DNA of 64,000 bases from Variovorax sp. J22G73 (GCF_030317035.1 NZ_JASZYK010000001.1:992001-1056000), one strand, 5' to 3'. Counted from the stretch's first letter, positions 18,484 to 30,641 are shown. Program-made: numbers and translations. The notes: generated by a model from the letters alone, not told the origin.

Positions 18484-19730
18484 GCGCGACGGCAACGACA
18501 GCAGGAACTGCAGCGGGAACGACAGACACAACGGCAGCCGGCGAAAAGCGCCTGCCGCTCGCCGGCATCCGCGTGGTCGAGTTCACGCACATGGTCATGG
18601 GCCCGACCTGCGGCATGGTGCTGGCCGACCTGGGCGCCGAGGTGATCAAGGTCGAGCCCATCGACGGCGACCGCACGCGGCACCTGCTGGGCGCGGGCGC
18701 GGGCTTTTTCCCGATGTTCAACCGCAACAAGAAGAGCATCGCGCTCGACCTGCGGCATCCGCAGGGGTTGGAAGCGGCGCTGCGCCTGTGCGCCACGGCC
18801 GACGTGGTGGCGCAGAACTTCAAGCCCGGCACCATGGACAAGTACGGCCTGGGCTACGCCGCGCTGGGCAAGCTCAACCCGCGCCTGGTGTACGTGAACC
18901 ACACGGGCTTTCTGCCCGGCCCCTACGAGCACCGCACCGCGCTCGACGAGGTGGTGCAGATGATGGGCGGCCTCGCCTACATGACCGGGCGCCCCGGCGA
19001 CCCGCTGCGCGCGGGCACCAGCGTGAACGACATCATGGGCGGCATGTTCGGCGCCATCGGCGCCATCGCCGCGCTGATGCAGCGCGCCGAGACCGGCAAG
19101 GGGCAGGAGGTGCAGTCGGCGCTGTTCGAGAACAACGTGTTCCTGGTCGGCCAGCACATGCTGCAGTACGCCATCACGGGGCAGGCGGCGGCGCCGATGC
19201 CCGAGCGCATCTCGGCCTGGGCGCTGTACGACGTGTTCACCGTGAAAGACGGCGAGCAGATCTTCCTGGCCGCGGTGAGCGACGCGCAGTGGAAGACCTT
19301 CTGCGATGCGCTGGGCTTCGACGACCTGAAGGCCGACCCGGCCCTGCTCACCAACAACGACCGCGTGCGGATGCGCCCGACGCTGCTGGCCGACCTGCGC
19401 GCACGCCTGGCGGACCGGTCGGCGGCGGAGCTGTCGGCGCTGTTCGAGGCCAGGGGGCTGCCTTTCGCGCCCATCGTGCGGCCGCAGGACCTGTACGACG
19501 ACCCGCACCTGAAGGCCACCGGCGGGCTCGCGGACATCCGCCTGCCCGACGGCGAGCGCGCCGGCGAAATGGCGCAGACCACGCTGTTTCCGATCGCGCT
19601 GGGCGGCGACCGCCTCGGCGTGCGGCTGCATCCACCGACGCTGGGCGAGCACACCCGCGAGCTGCTGGCCGAGCTGGGCTATGCGCGCGAGCAGGTGGAC
19701 GCCTTGCATGCCGGGGCGGCGGTGGCCTGA
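18480..19730 (+). CDS. CaiB/BaiF-type (class III) CoA-transferase
   Basis: 416 residues. After a Thr/Ala-rich start (1-22), the class III pattern appears: LAGIRVVEFTHMVMGPTCG, ADLGAEVIKVEPIDGDRTR, NRNKKSIALDL, and a conserved Asp near the RPGDPLRAGTSVNDI segment. The family transfers CoA between a donor acyl-CoA and an organic acid through an Asp-linked intermediate. The ATG overlaps the lyase stop, so the two enzymes are probably a stoichiometric pair. The acid is unknown. Confidence 0.88.
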   Translation: MSATATTAGTAAGTTDTTAAGEKRLPLAGIRVVEFTHMVMGPTCGMVLADLGAEVIKVEPIDGDRTRHLLGAGAGFFPMFNRNKKSIALDLRHPQGLEAALRLCATADVVAQNFKPGTMDKYGLGYAALGKLNPRLVYVNHTGFLPGPYEHRTALDEVVQMMGGLAYMTGRPGDPLRAGTSVNDIMGGMFGAIGAIAALMQRAETGKGQEVQSALFENNVFLVGQHMLQYAITGQAAAPMPERISAWALYDVFTVKDGEQIFLAAVSDAQWKTFCDALGFDDLKADPALLTNNDRVRMRPTLLADLRARLADRSAAELSALFEARGLPFAPIVRPQDLYDDPHLKATGGLADIRLPDGERAGEMAQTTLFPIALGGDRLGVRLHPPTLGEHTRELLAELGYAREQVDALHAGAAVA

Positions 19731-19765
19731 GCCAGAGATTCTTCAAAACACAAGAAAGACGAGAC

Positions 19766-20770
19766 ATGACCCACACACTTCCTTCGATGCATCGGTTGAA
19801 TCTGCTGAACCGCCGCGCGGTGCTCGGCTTCGGCGCGTGCGCCGCCGCGGTGGCCGCGTGCCCCGCGCTGGCGCAGGGTTCGGACAAGCCGATTCGCTTC
19901 ATCCTGCCGATCAGCGCGGGCTCGGGCGTGGATACCATCGTGCGCGCCGCCTCGGTCGCGCTGGGCAAGGCCTTCGGCCAGCCGGTGGTCATCGAGAACC
20001 TGCCCGGCGCGGGCGGCATCACCGGCGCGGCGGCCATCGTCAAGGCGGCGCCCGACGGGCTCACGCTGGGCATGGTGTCGAACAACCACGTCATCAACCC
20101 GGCGGTGTTCAAGAAGATGCCGTTCGACGCCATCAACGACATCACGCCCATCAGCGTGGTCGGCGCCACGCCGCTGGTGCTGGTGGCCAACCCCAAGCTG
20201 CCCGCGAAGAACGTACCCGAGCTGGTGGCGCTGCTGCGCGCCAAGCCCGGCGGCTACAACTACGCGTCGTCGGGCAACGGCACCATCATTCACCTGGCCG
20301 GCGAGATGTTCATGGACGAGGCCGGCGTGAAGGCGCGCCACATTCCGTACAAGGGCACGGGCGCGATGGTGACGGACATGATCGGCGGGCAGGTCGAGAT
20401 GGGCGTGGTGTCGCTGCCGGCCGTGCAGCCGCACATCAAGAGCGGCGCGCTGCGCGCCATCGGCCTGTGCGGCCCGACCCGCTCGGCGGCCGCGCCCGAC
20501 ATCGCGACCATCGCGGAGCAGGGGCTGCCGAACTACGCGGTCGAAGGCTGGTTCGCGGTGATCGGCCCGCCGAAGATGCAAGCCGCGGACATCCAGCGCG
20601 TGCACGACGCCGTGGCGGCCGCGTTCACGAGCGCGGAGGTGCGCGAGGCGATGGACAAGCAGGGCAACGTGATCAAGCCGACGACGCCGGAGCAGGCGGC
20701 GGCGTACTTCCGCAGCGAGGCTGCGCGCTATGCGGCGCTGGTGAAGAAGGCGAACGTGGTCCTGGAATAA
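19766..20770 (+). CDS. Tripartite tricarboxylate transporter substrate-binding protein (Bug/TctC family)
   Basis: 334 residues. An exported N terminus with twin arginines (LLNRRAVLGFG) is cut near ALAQG. The Bug-family landmarks PIRFILPISAGSGVDTIVR, VVIENLPGAGGITGA and IPYKGTGAMVTDMIGGQV are clear. Such proteins bind carboxylated compounds in the periplasm, often without a neighbouring permease, as here. It lies 35 bp after the CoA-transferase gene and likely captures the acid that the cluster degrades (inference). Confidence 0.9.
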   Translation: MTHTLPSMHRLNLLNRRAVLGFGACAAAVAACPALAQGSDKPIRFILPISAGSGVDTIVRAASVALGKAFGQPVVIENLPGAGGITGAAAIVKAAPDGLTLGMVSNNHVINPAVFKKMPFDAINDITPISVVGATPLVLVANPKLPAKNVPELVALLRAKPGGYNYASSGNGTIIHLAGEMFMDEAGVKARHIPYKGTGAMVTDMIGGQVEMGVVSLPAVQPHIKSGALRAIGLCGPTRSAAAPDIATIAEQGLPNYAVEGWFAVIGPPKMQAADIQRVHDAVAAAFTSAEVREAMDKQGNVIKPTTPEQAAAYFRSEAARYAALVKKANVVLE

Positions 20771-20938
20771 GGTCTTGCTCCTTCCCCCGGGAGGGGCGGG
20801 AGAAATACGGTCTTGCTCCTTCCCCTTCCGGGGGAAGGCTGGGATGGGGGCAAGCGGCGCTCGATGAGGCGCCGCGTTGTCGTTGAAGCTGCCGTGCCCC
20901 CACCCCGACCCTCCCCCGGAAGGGGAGGGAGAAATACC
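20771..20938. repeat. GC-rich intergenic repeat with long imperfect inverted arms
   Basis: The arms CCTTCCCCTTCCGGGGGAAGG (about 20817-20838, continuing to 20851 as CTGGGATGGGGGCA) and TGCCCCCACCCCGACCCTCCC through GGAAGGGGAGGGA (20895-20930) are imperfect reverse complements around a GC-rich loop holding a second small hairpin (GGCGC...GCGCC). The words GGTCTTGCTCCTTCCCC and GGGAGAAATAC each occur twice. This looks like a dispersed non-coding repeat rather than a simple terminator. It fills the space between the Bug gene and the convergent HPP gene. Confidence 0.6.
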
Positions 20939-20943
20939 CAGCC

Positions 20944-22071
20944 CTACGCCGGTCCCACCGCCCGGTACAAAGCCCGCACGAAATCCGACTGCGTGATCAT
21001 CCCCGTCAGCCGCTTCTCCCCGTCGATGATCGGAATGTGGTGGTGTCCGCCCTCGGAGAACAGCGGCACCAGGTCGACCACCGGCCGCTCCGCGCTGGCC
21101 ACGCGCACCTGCCGCGTCATGATCTGCCCGACCACCTCGGGCTTGTCCGACATCACCGTGCGCGTCGCGCGGATCAGGTCGCGCAGCTTGCCGGCGATGC
21201 CCTCGTGGTGCTGCAGGTCGAGCTGCCGGAAGAAGTCGGCCTGCGTCACGATGCCCACCACGCGGCGCGTGCGGTCGGTGACGGGCAGGGCCTTGATGCG
21301 CCGCTCGTGCATCAACGACCACGCTTCCTGCAGCGGCGTGCCGAACTCCACCGACACGGGCTCGCGCGACATGATGTCCGCGCAATGCAGCGTGCCCAGC
21401 CGGCGCCTGTACGACTCCAGCTCGGTCTGCTGGATCAGCGACGCGAGGTCGTCGCGGCTGATGTCCAGCACCTGGTTGTAGCGCGCCAGCACGGCGTCGA
21501 TGTCGGCCTGGCTGAAGCGCGCGTCGGTGGCCGGCGGGCGCGCCACCTGCACGTGCGGGTAGCGGCGCCCGGTGAGCGAGTTGTAGGCCACGCCCGCGAG
21601 CACCAGCAGCAGCGAGTTGGTGAAGAACGGGAAGAGTGCGGACGAGAACTGCGTGGTGTGCGTCAGCACCGCGAGCAAGGCCGCAGCACCGCCGGGCGGG
21701 TGCAGGCAGCGCGCGCTGAACATGAGCGCGATGGCCAGGGCCACCGCCACGGCGGCCGCGATGGCCGGCTCGGGAATCCAGTTGGCGCAGGCGATGCCGA
21801 CCAGCGCCGACAGCGTGTTGCCGCCGATCACCGACCAGGGCTGCGCCAGCGGGCTCGCGGGCACCGCGAACACCAGCACGGCACTGGCGCCCAGCGGCGC
21901 GATCAGCCAGACGCTCGCGTGCAGCGGGCCCGCCAGCCAGTGCGACAGCAGCGCCGTGACCAGCAGGCCGAGCCCGGCGCCGGCCACGGCGCGCAGGCGC
22001 TCGCGGGCATCGATGGTAGTGCGGCCTGGCAGCCAGGCGCGCGCGTGGGTCAGGAGTGCGTCGAACCGCAT
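20944..22071 (-). CDS. HPP-family membrane protein with two C-terminal CBS domains
   Basis: 375 residues. Four to five membrane segments in the first 175 residues include the HPP signature (SARCLHPPGGAAALLAV). The cytoplasmic C-terminal half holds two CBS motifs (about 235-290, MSREPVSVEFGTPLQEAWSL; and about 315-370, MTRQVRVASAERPVVDLVPL). HPP proteins have been linked to nitrite transport in plants and cyanobacteria; CBS pairs usually sense adenine nucleotides. The function in this organism is unknown. It lies 19 bp after the Bcr-type gene, so the two may be co-transcribed. Confidence 0.8.
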   Translation of the reverse strand: MRFDALLTHARAWLPGRTTIDARERLRAVAGAGLGLLVTALLSHWLAGPLHASVWLIAPLGASAVLVFAVPASPLAQPWSVIGGNTLSALVGIACANWIPEPAIAAAVAVALAIALMFSARCLHPPGGAAALLAVLTHTTQFSSALFPFFTNSLLLVLAGVAYNSLTGRRYPHVQVARPPATDARFSQADIDAVLARYNQVLDISRDDLASLIQQTELESYRRRLGTLHCADIMSREPVSVEFGTPLQEAWSLMHERRIKALPVTDRTRRVVGIVTQADFFRQLDLQHHEGIAGKLRDLIRATRTVMSDKPEVVGQIMTRQVRVASAERPVVDLVPLFSEGGHHHIPIIDGEKRLTGMITQSDFVRALYRAVGPA

Positions 22072-22090
22072 CGGACCGTGAGCTCCGTCG

Positions 22091-23326
22091 TCAGCCTTCG
22101 TGGGCCACCAGCCGCCCGATCTCGGGCCAGCGGCCGTGCAGCCACACCCAGGCGACCAGCCCGATCACGAGCATGCCCAGCGAGGTGAGCGCGAGCGCGA
22201 GCGTCGAATGCATCACCAGCGGCGCGATAGCGCCGGCCACGATGCCGTTGGCGGTGGAGCCGATCACCGCCTGCAGCGACGAGGCCATGCCGCGGCGCTC
22301 GGGGTGCAGGTCGAGCACCAGCAGCGTGACCACCGGCACCATCAGCGCCCAGCCGAAGGCGAACACCGCCAGCGGCCACAGCGCCCAGGCCACGTGCGCC
22401 TGGAAGAAGGTGTTGGCCACCACGTTGACCACCGAGGTCACCAGCATGATGAGGAAGCCGTCGCGAATCTGCCGCTTGGGCGCCACCTTGCCGGCCATGC
22501 GCCCGCTGGCGCGCGCGCCGAGCATGATGCCGCCGATGGTCAGCAGGAAGAACCAGAAGAACTGCTGCGGCTGCAGCGCCAGGTGGTCGCCCAGGAAGGC
22601 GGGCGCGGCAAGCACGTAGAGGAACATGCCGTTGAAAGGCACGCCGCTGGCGAACGCCAGCAGCAGAAAGCGCGGGTCGGAGCACAGGTCCCAGTAGCCG
22701 CGCATCAGGTGGCGCACCTGGAAGGGCTGGCGGTGGCTCTTGTGCAGCGTTTCGGGCAGCAGCTTGTAGTTGGCCGTGAACAGCACCACGCCCACCGCCA
22801 CCAGGAACCAGAACACCGCGTGCCAGCCCGCGTGCACGAACAGGAAGCCGCCCACGATGGGCGCGATGGCCGGCGCCACGCCGAAATAGATCGTCACCTG
22901 GCTCATGACCCGCTGCGCCTCGGCGGGCGGGAACATGTCGCGAATGACCGCGCGCGAGACCACGATGCCCGCGCCCGTCGACAGGCCCTGCAGGCCGCGG
23001 AACAGCACCAGCTGCGTGATGTTCTGCGACAGCGCGCAGCCCAGCGAGGCGATGGTGAACACCGCCAGGCCCCACAGCACCACGGGCCGGCGGCCGAAGC
23101 TGTCCGACAGCGCGCCGTGGAACAGGTTCATGAACGCAAAGCCGAACAGGTAGGCCGAGAGCGTCTGCTGCATCTCTGCCGGCGTCGCGCCGATGGACTG
23201 CGCAATGCCCGAGAAGGCCGGGATGTAGGTGTCGATGGAAAAGGGCCCGAGCATGCCCAGCACGGCGAGCAGCACGGCAAGCGCCCAGCGCGGGGCTTGC
23301 CAGAGTTTGTCTGCATCGGGATTCAT
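22091..23326 (-). CDS. Bcr/CflA-family multidrug efflux MFS transporter
   Basis: 411 residues with 12 predicted membrane helices. [11 protein letters not shown] in helix 1, the MFS motif [12 protein letters not shown] in loop 2-3 and the Bcr-type [16 protein letters not shown] helix region identify the DHA1 Bcr/CflA group, proton-driven exporters of drugs such as bicyclomycin and chloramphenicol. The actual substrate is not predictable. The ATG at 23326 follows a 111-bp gap from the rpoD terminator. Confidence 0.88.
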   Translation of the reverse strand: MNPDADKLWQAPRWALAVLLAVLGMLGPFSIDTYIPAFSGIAQSIGATPAEMQQTLSAYLFGFAFMNLFHGALSDSFGRRPVVLWGLAVFTIASLGCALSQNITQLVLFRGLQGLSTGAGIVVSRAVIRDMFPPAEAQRVMSQVTIYFGVAPAIAPIVGGFLFVHAGWHAVFWFLVAVGVVLFTANYKLLPETLHKSHRQPFQVRHLMRGYWDLCSDPRFLLLAFASGVPFNGMFLYVLAAPAFLGDHLALQPQQFFWFFLLTIGGIMLGARASGRMAGKVAPKRQIRDGFLIMLVTSVVNVVANTFFQAHVAWALWPLAVFAFGWALMVPVVTLLVLDLHPERRGMASSLQAVIGSTANGIVAGAIAPLVMHSTLALALTSLGMLVIGLVAWVWLHGRWPEIGRLVAHEG

Positions 23327-23381
23327 GGGGAGGGGGCTCCGTTGTTCTTGGGGTGTTGGGTTGTCGGGTCTGCAAATAGAG

Positions 23382-23418
23382 AACGCCCGCCGCCCGGGTC
23401 AGGGGCAAGGCGGGCGTT
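23382..23418 (-). terminator. rpoD transcription terminator
   Basis: AACGCCCGCC (23382-23391) and GGCGGGCGTT (23409-23418) form a perfect 10-bp stem with a 17-base loop. Read on the minus strand it follows the rpoD stop by 20 bases and is trailed by CTCTATTT, a modest T-tract. Confidence 0.75.
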
Positions 23419-23437
23419 TGGCTTCAGCGAACCTGGA

Positions 23438-25780
<2,343 letters not shown>

Positions 25781-26052
25781 ACGACCTCGTTACGACAAGA
25801 AAAGACAAGCGAAATCACAGGCGCACCGTCACGCGGACAGCGCCACCAGCCCGTGCACAGGCACGGACTAAAACAATTGGGAAAGAGGAATTAATTCCTC
25901 ACAGGCAAGATGTCGGGCGAACATTTGGTGTGCAGTCCTTGCGGTTATTGACCCTTTCCGCCGGAATTTACCGGTGGAGTGCGTTGCGCTGAGGGTCGGC
26001 CCGGAGGTGCTGCTGTCGCTCTTGCCTAATTTCGCCAGTTGCGAAGCCCTAC

Positions 26053-26079
26053 ATTATAGCGCGTTGCGCAAATTTCAAG
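26053..26079 (-). promoter_or_regulatory. Putative rpoD promoter at the 3' end of dnaG
   Basis: On the minus strand TATAAT (26058-26053) is a perfect -10. A TTGAAA overlapping the dnaG stop codon is present, but with only 14 bases between the elements, so the -35 assignment is weak. A start here would give rpoD a leader of about 270 bases (25781-26046), in which I see no gene or clear structure. Confidence 0.5.
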
Positions 26080-28114
26080 CAGTTTCTGCACCAGAAGCGC
26101 GAATGCGTGCACGCAATTCGAGTCGGCGGGTTTCCAGCGCCTTGTAGCGCTCGAGGGCTTTCGGGTCTTTTCCGACCGCCGCAATGGCTTCGCTCTGCTG
26201 GGCTTTGAGCAGGTCGTCGAGCATGAAGTCGAGCACGCTGGTGAGTTCGCGGGCGGCTTCGGCCAGGTGTTGCGCCTCTTCGCCCTCGGGGACGGGGCCG
26301 GCCTCGGCCACGGACATCAGCCGCTCGGCCAGCGCTTCGAAATCCATTCCGCGCATGCCTTCGCGCAGCGCGGCCCAGGGCTGCACGCCGTGCTCGTGCA
26401 GCTGGCTGTCCAGCCAGGTGAAGAGCGCGCCGTGCGTGCCGGGCAGCTCGCACAGCATCACGTGAAGCTCGTGCGACAGCGCATCCCACTGCGCCATGTT
26501 CGACAGCAGCAGCCGCACCGCCACGTCGGGGCGGCTGGGCGGGGCGCCGCGTCCGCGCAGGGGCTCGATGGGCTCCTCGAACTTGCCGCCCCAGCGCTTG
26601 CCCTTGACGAACTTGCGCTGCTGGAACTTCGGCTTGCTATCGCTTTCATAGCGCGGCGGCTCGAAGTCCTGCGGCGGGGGCATGTCGGGGTAGTAGTCGT
26701 CTCCGCCGCCGCTGTATCCGCTGCCTCCGGCGTCGTAGCCGCCGGGCTCGTTGTGCCGCTGCTGCGCGGGCGTGCCGCCTGCCTTGCGCGGGCCCGGCAG
26801 GGAGGCCCACAGGTCCGACAACGCCGCCGCGTCGAGTTGCACCAGCGTGGCAATTTCGCTCAGCAACTGCCGCTTGAGCGCGCCGTCCGGCATGGCGCTC
26901 CACAGCGGGCGCACGTTGCTGGTCATGTGGGCGCGGCCTTCGGCGGAGGTGAGGTCGCAGCCTTCGCGCGCGGCCTCGAGCATGAAGCGCGACAGCGGCG
27001 TGGCCTCGTTGATGAAGCGGGCGAAGGCCTCGGCGCCGTGCTCGCGGATGAAGCTGTCGGGGTCGTGCTCGGCCGGCAGGAACAGGAACTTGATGCTGCG
27101 CACATCGGTGGCATAGGGCAGGGCGCCGTCGAGCGCCTTGCGCGCGGCGCGGCGGCCGGCCGCGTCGCCGTCGAAGCTGAACACCACCGATTCGGTGAAG
27201 CGGAACAGCTTTTGCACGTGCTCGGTCGTGCAGGCGGTGCCCAGCGTGGCCACCGCATTCGGAAAGCCGAGCTGCGCCAGCGCCACCACGTCCATATAGC
27301 CCTCGGTGACCAGCGCAAAACCGCGGTCACGGAAGGCGGCGCGCGCCTCGTACAGGCCATAGAGTTCGCGGCCCTTGCTGAACACGGGCGTTTCAGGCGA
27401 ATTCAGGTACTTGGGCTTTTCGTCGCCCAGCACCCGGCCGCCGAAGCCGATGCATTCGCCCTTGACGTTGCGAATCGGGAACATCACGCGGTCGCGAAAG
27501 CGGTCGTAGCGCTTGGCGTCGGCCTCGCTGAGCTGGCCTTCCTCGTTGTTGACGATGACCAGGCCGCTTTCGGCGAGCAGCGGGTCGTCGTAGTCGGGGA
27601 ACACGCTGGCCAGCGAGCGCCAGCCGGCCGGCGCGTAGCCGATGCCGAACTGCTTGGCCACTTCGCCCGAGACGCCGCGGCCCTTCAGGTAATCGATGGC
27701 GCCGGGCGCCTGGCGCAGGTGCTTGCGGTAGGCGTCGCCGGCTTTCTCCAGCACGTCGGTCAGCGTGGCCTGCTTCTGGCGCTGGGTGGCGGCGCGGGCG
27801 CGCTCGGCGGGGGAGGCGTCGTCTTCGGGCACCTGCAGGCCGTACTGGCCGGCCAGGTCGTGCACCGCCTCGACGAAGCCCATGCCCGCGTGCTCCATCA
27901 GGAAGCCGATGGCGTTGCCGTGCACCCCGCAGCCGAAGCAGTGATAGAACTGCTTCGTCGGGCTGACGGAGAAAGAGGGCGATTTCTCGCCGTGGAACGG
28001 GCACAGCCCCATGAAATTGGCGCCGGCCTTCTTGAGCTGCACATAGCGGCCGACGATTTCGACCACATCGGCGCGCGCGATGAGTTCCTGGATGAATGAA
28101 GCGGGGATGGTCAT
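26075..28114 (-). CDS. dnaG: DNA primase DnaG
   Basis: 679 residues from the ATG at 28114 (MTIPASFIQELIARADVVEI). The CHC2 zinc-binding domain is complete (C-P-F-H ... C-F-G-C, about 40-64), followed by the catalytic core with EGYMDVVAL and SFDGDAAG (Toprim acidic residues) and a C-terminal helicase-binding domain. A Gly/Tyr/Asp-rich linker (about 455-510) separates the core from the C terminus. The enzyme makes RNA primers for replication. The classical rpsU-dnaG-rpoD order is incomplete here: no rpsU precedes it, and a divergent yihY-type gene starts 85 bp away. Confidence 0.97.
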   Translation of the reverse strand: MTIPASFIQELIARADVVEIVGRYVQLKKAGANFMGLCPFHGEKSPSFSVSPTKQFYHCFGCGVHGNAIGFLMEHAGMGFVEAVHDLAGQYGLQVPEDDASPAERARAATQRQKQATLTDVLEKAGDAYRKHLRQAPGAIDYLKGRGVSGEVAKQFGIGYAPAGWRSLASVFPDYDDPLLAESGLVIVNNEEGQLSEADAKRYDRFRDRVMFPIRNVKGECIGFGGRVLGDEKPKYLNSPETPVFSKGRELYGLYEARAAFRDRGFALVTEGYMDVVALAQLGFPNAVATLGTACTTEHVQKLFRFTESVVFSFDGDAAGRRAARKALDGALPYATDVRSIKFLFLPAEHDPDSFIREHGAEAFARFINEATPLSRFMLEAAREGCDLTSAEGRAHMTSNVRPLWSAMPDGALKRQLLSEIATLVQLDAAALSDLWASLPGPRKAGGTPAQQRHNEPGGYDAGGSGYSGGGDDYYPDMPPPQDFEPPRYESDSKPKFQQRKFVKGKRWGGKFEEPIEPLRGRGAPPSRPDVAVRLLLSNMAQWDALSHELHVMLCELPGTHGALFTWLDSQLHEHGVQPWAALREGMRGMDFEALAERLMSVAEAGPVPEGEEAQHLAEAARELTSVLDFMLDDLLKAQQSEAIAAVGKDPKALERYKALETRRLELRARIRASGAETA

Positions 28115-28199
28115 GTAGGCGAAGAGCGGCAAATCATACGCAAGCGGCGCCGCCCCCGCGGGCCGACGGCATACTGAAAGCGTCCGAAATCCACGCCAG

Positions 28200-29144
28200 A
28201 TGACGCCCAACCCCCTTCAACACGCCGCGCCGCTGCTGCGCCACCCCCTGCGATTCGGCTGGGACGCGCTCAAGGAATTCCGCGCCAACCAGGGCCTGCT
28301 GCTCGCGGGCGCGGTGGCGTACTACGCCTTGCTGTCGATCGTGCCGCTGCTGATCGTGAGCGTGATCGCGCTGTCGCACGTCATCGAGCAGGCCGAGCTG
28401 CTGCGCACCATCGGCCGCTACCTGGAGTGGCTGCTGCCGGGCCAGTCGAAGGCCATCGTGGCCGAGCTGTCGAGCTTCCTGGACCACCGCGACGTGCTCG
28501 GCCCGGTGCTGCTGGTGACGATGATCTTCTTCAGCTCGCTGGCCTTCAGCGTGCTCGAAAGCGCGATGGCGGTGATCTTTCACCACCGCAAGGCCGACCA
28601 CAAGCGCCACTTCCTGGTGTCGGTGGCCATGCCCTACGTGTACATCCTGTGCCTGTGCGTGGGGCTGCTGCTGGTCACGCTGGTCTCGGGCGCGCTGCAA
28701 CTGGTGGGGCAGGAAAGTGTCGACCTGCTGGGCCGCAGCTGGTCGCTGTCGGGCATTTCGGGCCTGCTGCTGTACCTGCTGGGGCTGGGCGGCGAGATCT
28801 TCATGCTGACCTCGCTCTACCTCGTGATGCCGGCCGGGCGCATGTCGCTGCGGCACGCGCTGTTGGGCGGGGTGACGGCCGCGCTGCTGTGGGAGCTCAC
28901 GCGGCGCGTGCTGATCTGGTACTTCTCGACGCTGTCGCAGGTGAATGTGGTCTACGGCTCGCTCACCACGGCGATCGTGGTGCTGCTGAGCCTGGAGATC
29001 GCGGCCACGCTGGTGCTGCTGGGAGCCCAGGTGATCGCGAACTACGAGCGCCTGGACCGCACCGGCAGCGTGAAGCCGGGCAAGGACGAGCTCAGCGGGG
29101 AGCCAGTCGAATCGCTCCGTCCAGACGAATCACTTCGCCGTTGA
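28200..29144 (+). CDS. YihY/virulence factor BrkB family inner-membrane protein
   Basis: 314 residues with six predicted membrane helices. [17 protein letters not shown] in helix 1, then [18 protein letters not shown] and [14 protein letters not shown] segments, fit the UPF0761 YihY/BrkB family. It was once called a tRNA-processing ribonuclease (RNase BN) by error; its true role is unknown. The last 53 bases overlap the tail of the convergent dehydrogenase gene. Confidence 0.88.
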   Translation: MTPNPLQHAAPLLRHPLRFGWDALKEFRANQGLLLAGAVAYYALLSIVPLLIVSVIALSHVIEQAELLRTIGRYLEWLLPGQSKAIVAELSSFLDHRDVLGPVLLVTMIFFSSLAFSVLESAMAVIFHHRKADHKRHFLVSVAMPYVYILCLCVGLLLVTLVSGALQLVGQESVDLLGRSWSLSGISGLLLYLLGLGGEIFMLTSLYLVMPAGRMSLRHALLGGVTAALLWELTRRVLIWYFSTLSQVNVVYGSLTTAIVVLLSLEIAATLVLLGAQVIANYERLDRTGSVKPGKDELSGEPVESLRPDESLRR

Positions 29145-29850
29145 GCATGTCGTTCTCGATGATGTGCTTGGCCAGCTTGGCGTAGTCGTCGGGCGTGCCC
29201 AGGCGCGAAGGAAAGGGCACGCTGGCGGCCAGGGCGTCCTGCACTTCCTGCGGCATGCCGAACAGCATGGGCGTGCCGAAGATGCCGGGGGCGATGGTCA
29301 TGTTGCGGATGCCGCTGCGTGCGAGGTCGCGCGCAATGGGCAGCGTCATGCCGACCACGCCGCCCTTCGAGGCGCTGTAGGCGGCCTGGCCGATCTGGCC
29401 GTCGTAGGCCGCGACCGAGGCGGTCGAGATGAGCACGCCGCGCTCGCCCGTGGCTTCCGGCTCGTTCTTGCCCATGGCGTCGGCGGCCAGGCGAATCATG
29501 TTGAAGCTGCCGATCAGGTTGACCGTGACGGTCTTGCTGAACACGGCCAGCGCGTGCGGGCCGTTCTTGCCGACGGTCTTCTCGGCCGGCGCGATGCCTG
29601 CGCAATTGACCAGGCCCACCAGCTTGCCGAGCTTGACCGCGGCAGCCACCACGGCCTGGCCGTCGGCTTCCTGGCTCACGTCGCACTTGACGAAGACGCC
29701 GCCAATTTCCTTCGCAACGGCTTCACCCTTGTCCGCCTGCATGTCGGCGATCACCACCTTGGCGCCGTTGGCGGCCAGCATGCGCGCCGTGCCTTCGCCG
29801 AGGCCCGAAGCGCCACCGGTCACGATAAATACCTTGCCGTCGATCTGCAT
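29092..29850 (-). CDS. Short-chain dehydrogenase, 3-hydroxyacyl-CoA dehydrogenase type II-like
   Basis: 252 residues. NAD-binding [10 protein letters not shown] at the N terminus, NCAGIAP, the catalytic Ser in [11 protein letters not shown] and YSASK complete the classical SDR set. The overall sequence, with [10 protein letters not shown] and [11 protein letters not shown] at the end, resembles the HSD10-like group that oxidises 3-hydroxyacyl-CoA or 2-methyl-3-hydroxybutyryl-CoA. Exact substrate unproven. It overlaps yihY tail to tail by 53 bp and lies just beyond the phasin terminator. Confidence 0.85.
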   Translation of the reverse strand: MQIDGKVFIVTGGASGLGEGTARMLAANGAKVVIADMQADKGEAVAKEIGGVFVKCDVSQEADGQAVVAAAVKLGKLVGLVNCAGIAPAEKTVGKNGPHALAVFSKTVTVNLIGSFNMIRLAADAMGKNEPEATGERGVLISTASVAAYDGQIGQAAYSASKGGVVGMTLPIARDLARSGIRNMTIAPGIFGTPMLFGMPQEVQDALAASVPFPSRLGTPDDYAKLAKHIIENDMLNGEVIRLDGAIRLAPR

Positions 29851-29900
29851 TGAAAGTCTCCTGAGATGAGGCGGCCATTATCGAAGACGCTCGCCGGGCG

Positions 29901-29930
29901 AAAAAAAAGGCCTCATCCGAAGATGAGGCC
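29901..29930 (-). terminator. Strong intrinsic terminator of the phasin gene
   Basis: On the minus strand a perfect 9-bp stem GGCCTCATC/GATGAGGCC with a TTCG tetraloop is followed by eight T residues. It sits about 50 bp after the phasin stop and just ahead of the SDR gene, isolating the two. Confidence 0.93.
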
Positions 29931-29981
29931 CTGAATTGGATCCGTGAGGACCCAAGGAGACAACTGGTGGTGGTCGACGGC

Positions 29982-30533
29982 TTAGCGCTTGCGCGAAGCG
30001 GTCGCGGTCTTCGCAGCGGCAACGGCTTGCGACGACACGGCGTTGAAGTTGGCTTCGGCGACGTCCGAAGCTTGCTTGACGGCCTTTTGAACCGATTCGA
30101 AAGCGTTGTTGGCGGCAGCCACGGCGCTCTTCATGACCGCGACGGCGGTTTCCGAACCGGCGGGGGCGTTCTTGGAAGCGCTGTCGACCAGGCCGACGAA
30201 GGCTTGCTGGGCTTCAGAGGCCTTGGCTTCGAAAGCCTTGCCGAATTCAGCGCCGGTGCCTTGGGCGATGTCGTACAGGTGACGGCTGTAGGCAGCGGTC
30301 TTTTCGGCCAGGGGCTGGAACAGGCTGGCTTGCAGGGTCAGCAGTTCTTGTGCGTCCTTGACGCTCAGGGCGGCCTGGGCGGTGCTCTGAGCTTCGGCCA
30401 GGGCAGCCTTCGAGGCGGTCACATTCAGCTCGACCAGCTTTTCCACGCCTTCGAAAGCCTTGGTGGTCAGGCCGAACAGGGTTTCGAGGTTGGCTTTTTG
30501 GGCGGCGAGGATTTGGTCAGCGGTCAGGGCCAT
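29982..30533 (-). CDS. Phasin family protein (PHA granule-associated)
   Basis: 183 residues from the ATG at 30533, preceded by GGAGATC. The short helical protein ([22 protein letters not shown], Ala-rich amphipathic helices throughout, basic end ATASRKR) is the phasin_2 type found on polyhydroxyalkanoate granules in Burkholderiales. It coats the granule surface and controls granule size and number. It has its own promoter and a strong terminator, so it is a single-gene unit, likely highly expressed. Confidence 0.9.
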   Translation of the reverse strand: MALTADQILAAQKANLETLFGLTTKAFEGVEKLVELNVTASKAALAEAQSTAQAALSVKDAQELLTLQASLFQPLAEKTAAYSRHLYDIAQGTGAEFGKAFEAKASEAQQAFVGLVDSASKNAPAGSETAVAVMKSAVAAANNAFESVQKAVKQASDVAEANFNAVSSQAVAAAKTATASRKR

Positions 30534-30613
30534 TTGAGATCTCCAGAAGGGATTGAGTGGTCGGTTCACGTTGCGCTGTCTCGCCGTCAATGTTGCGGTG
30601 CAGCATGGCCTCA

Positions 30614-30641
30614 AGTATAGGCAGCTGAGTTTTGCGATCAA
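30614..30641 (-). promoter_or_regulatory. Probable phasin promoter
   Basis: On the minus strand TTGATC (30641-30636), 16 bases, then TATACT (30619-30614), a 4/6 and 5/6 match to sigma-70 elements. It lies about 80 bp before the phasin start codon in an otherwise empty region (30534-30782). Confidence 0.55.
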
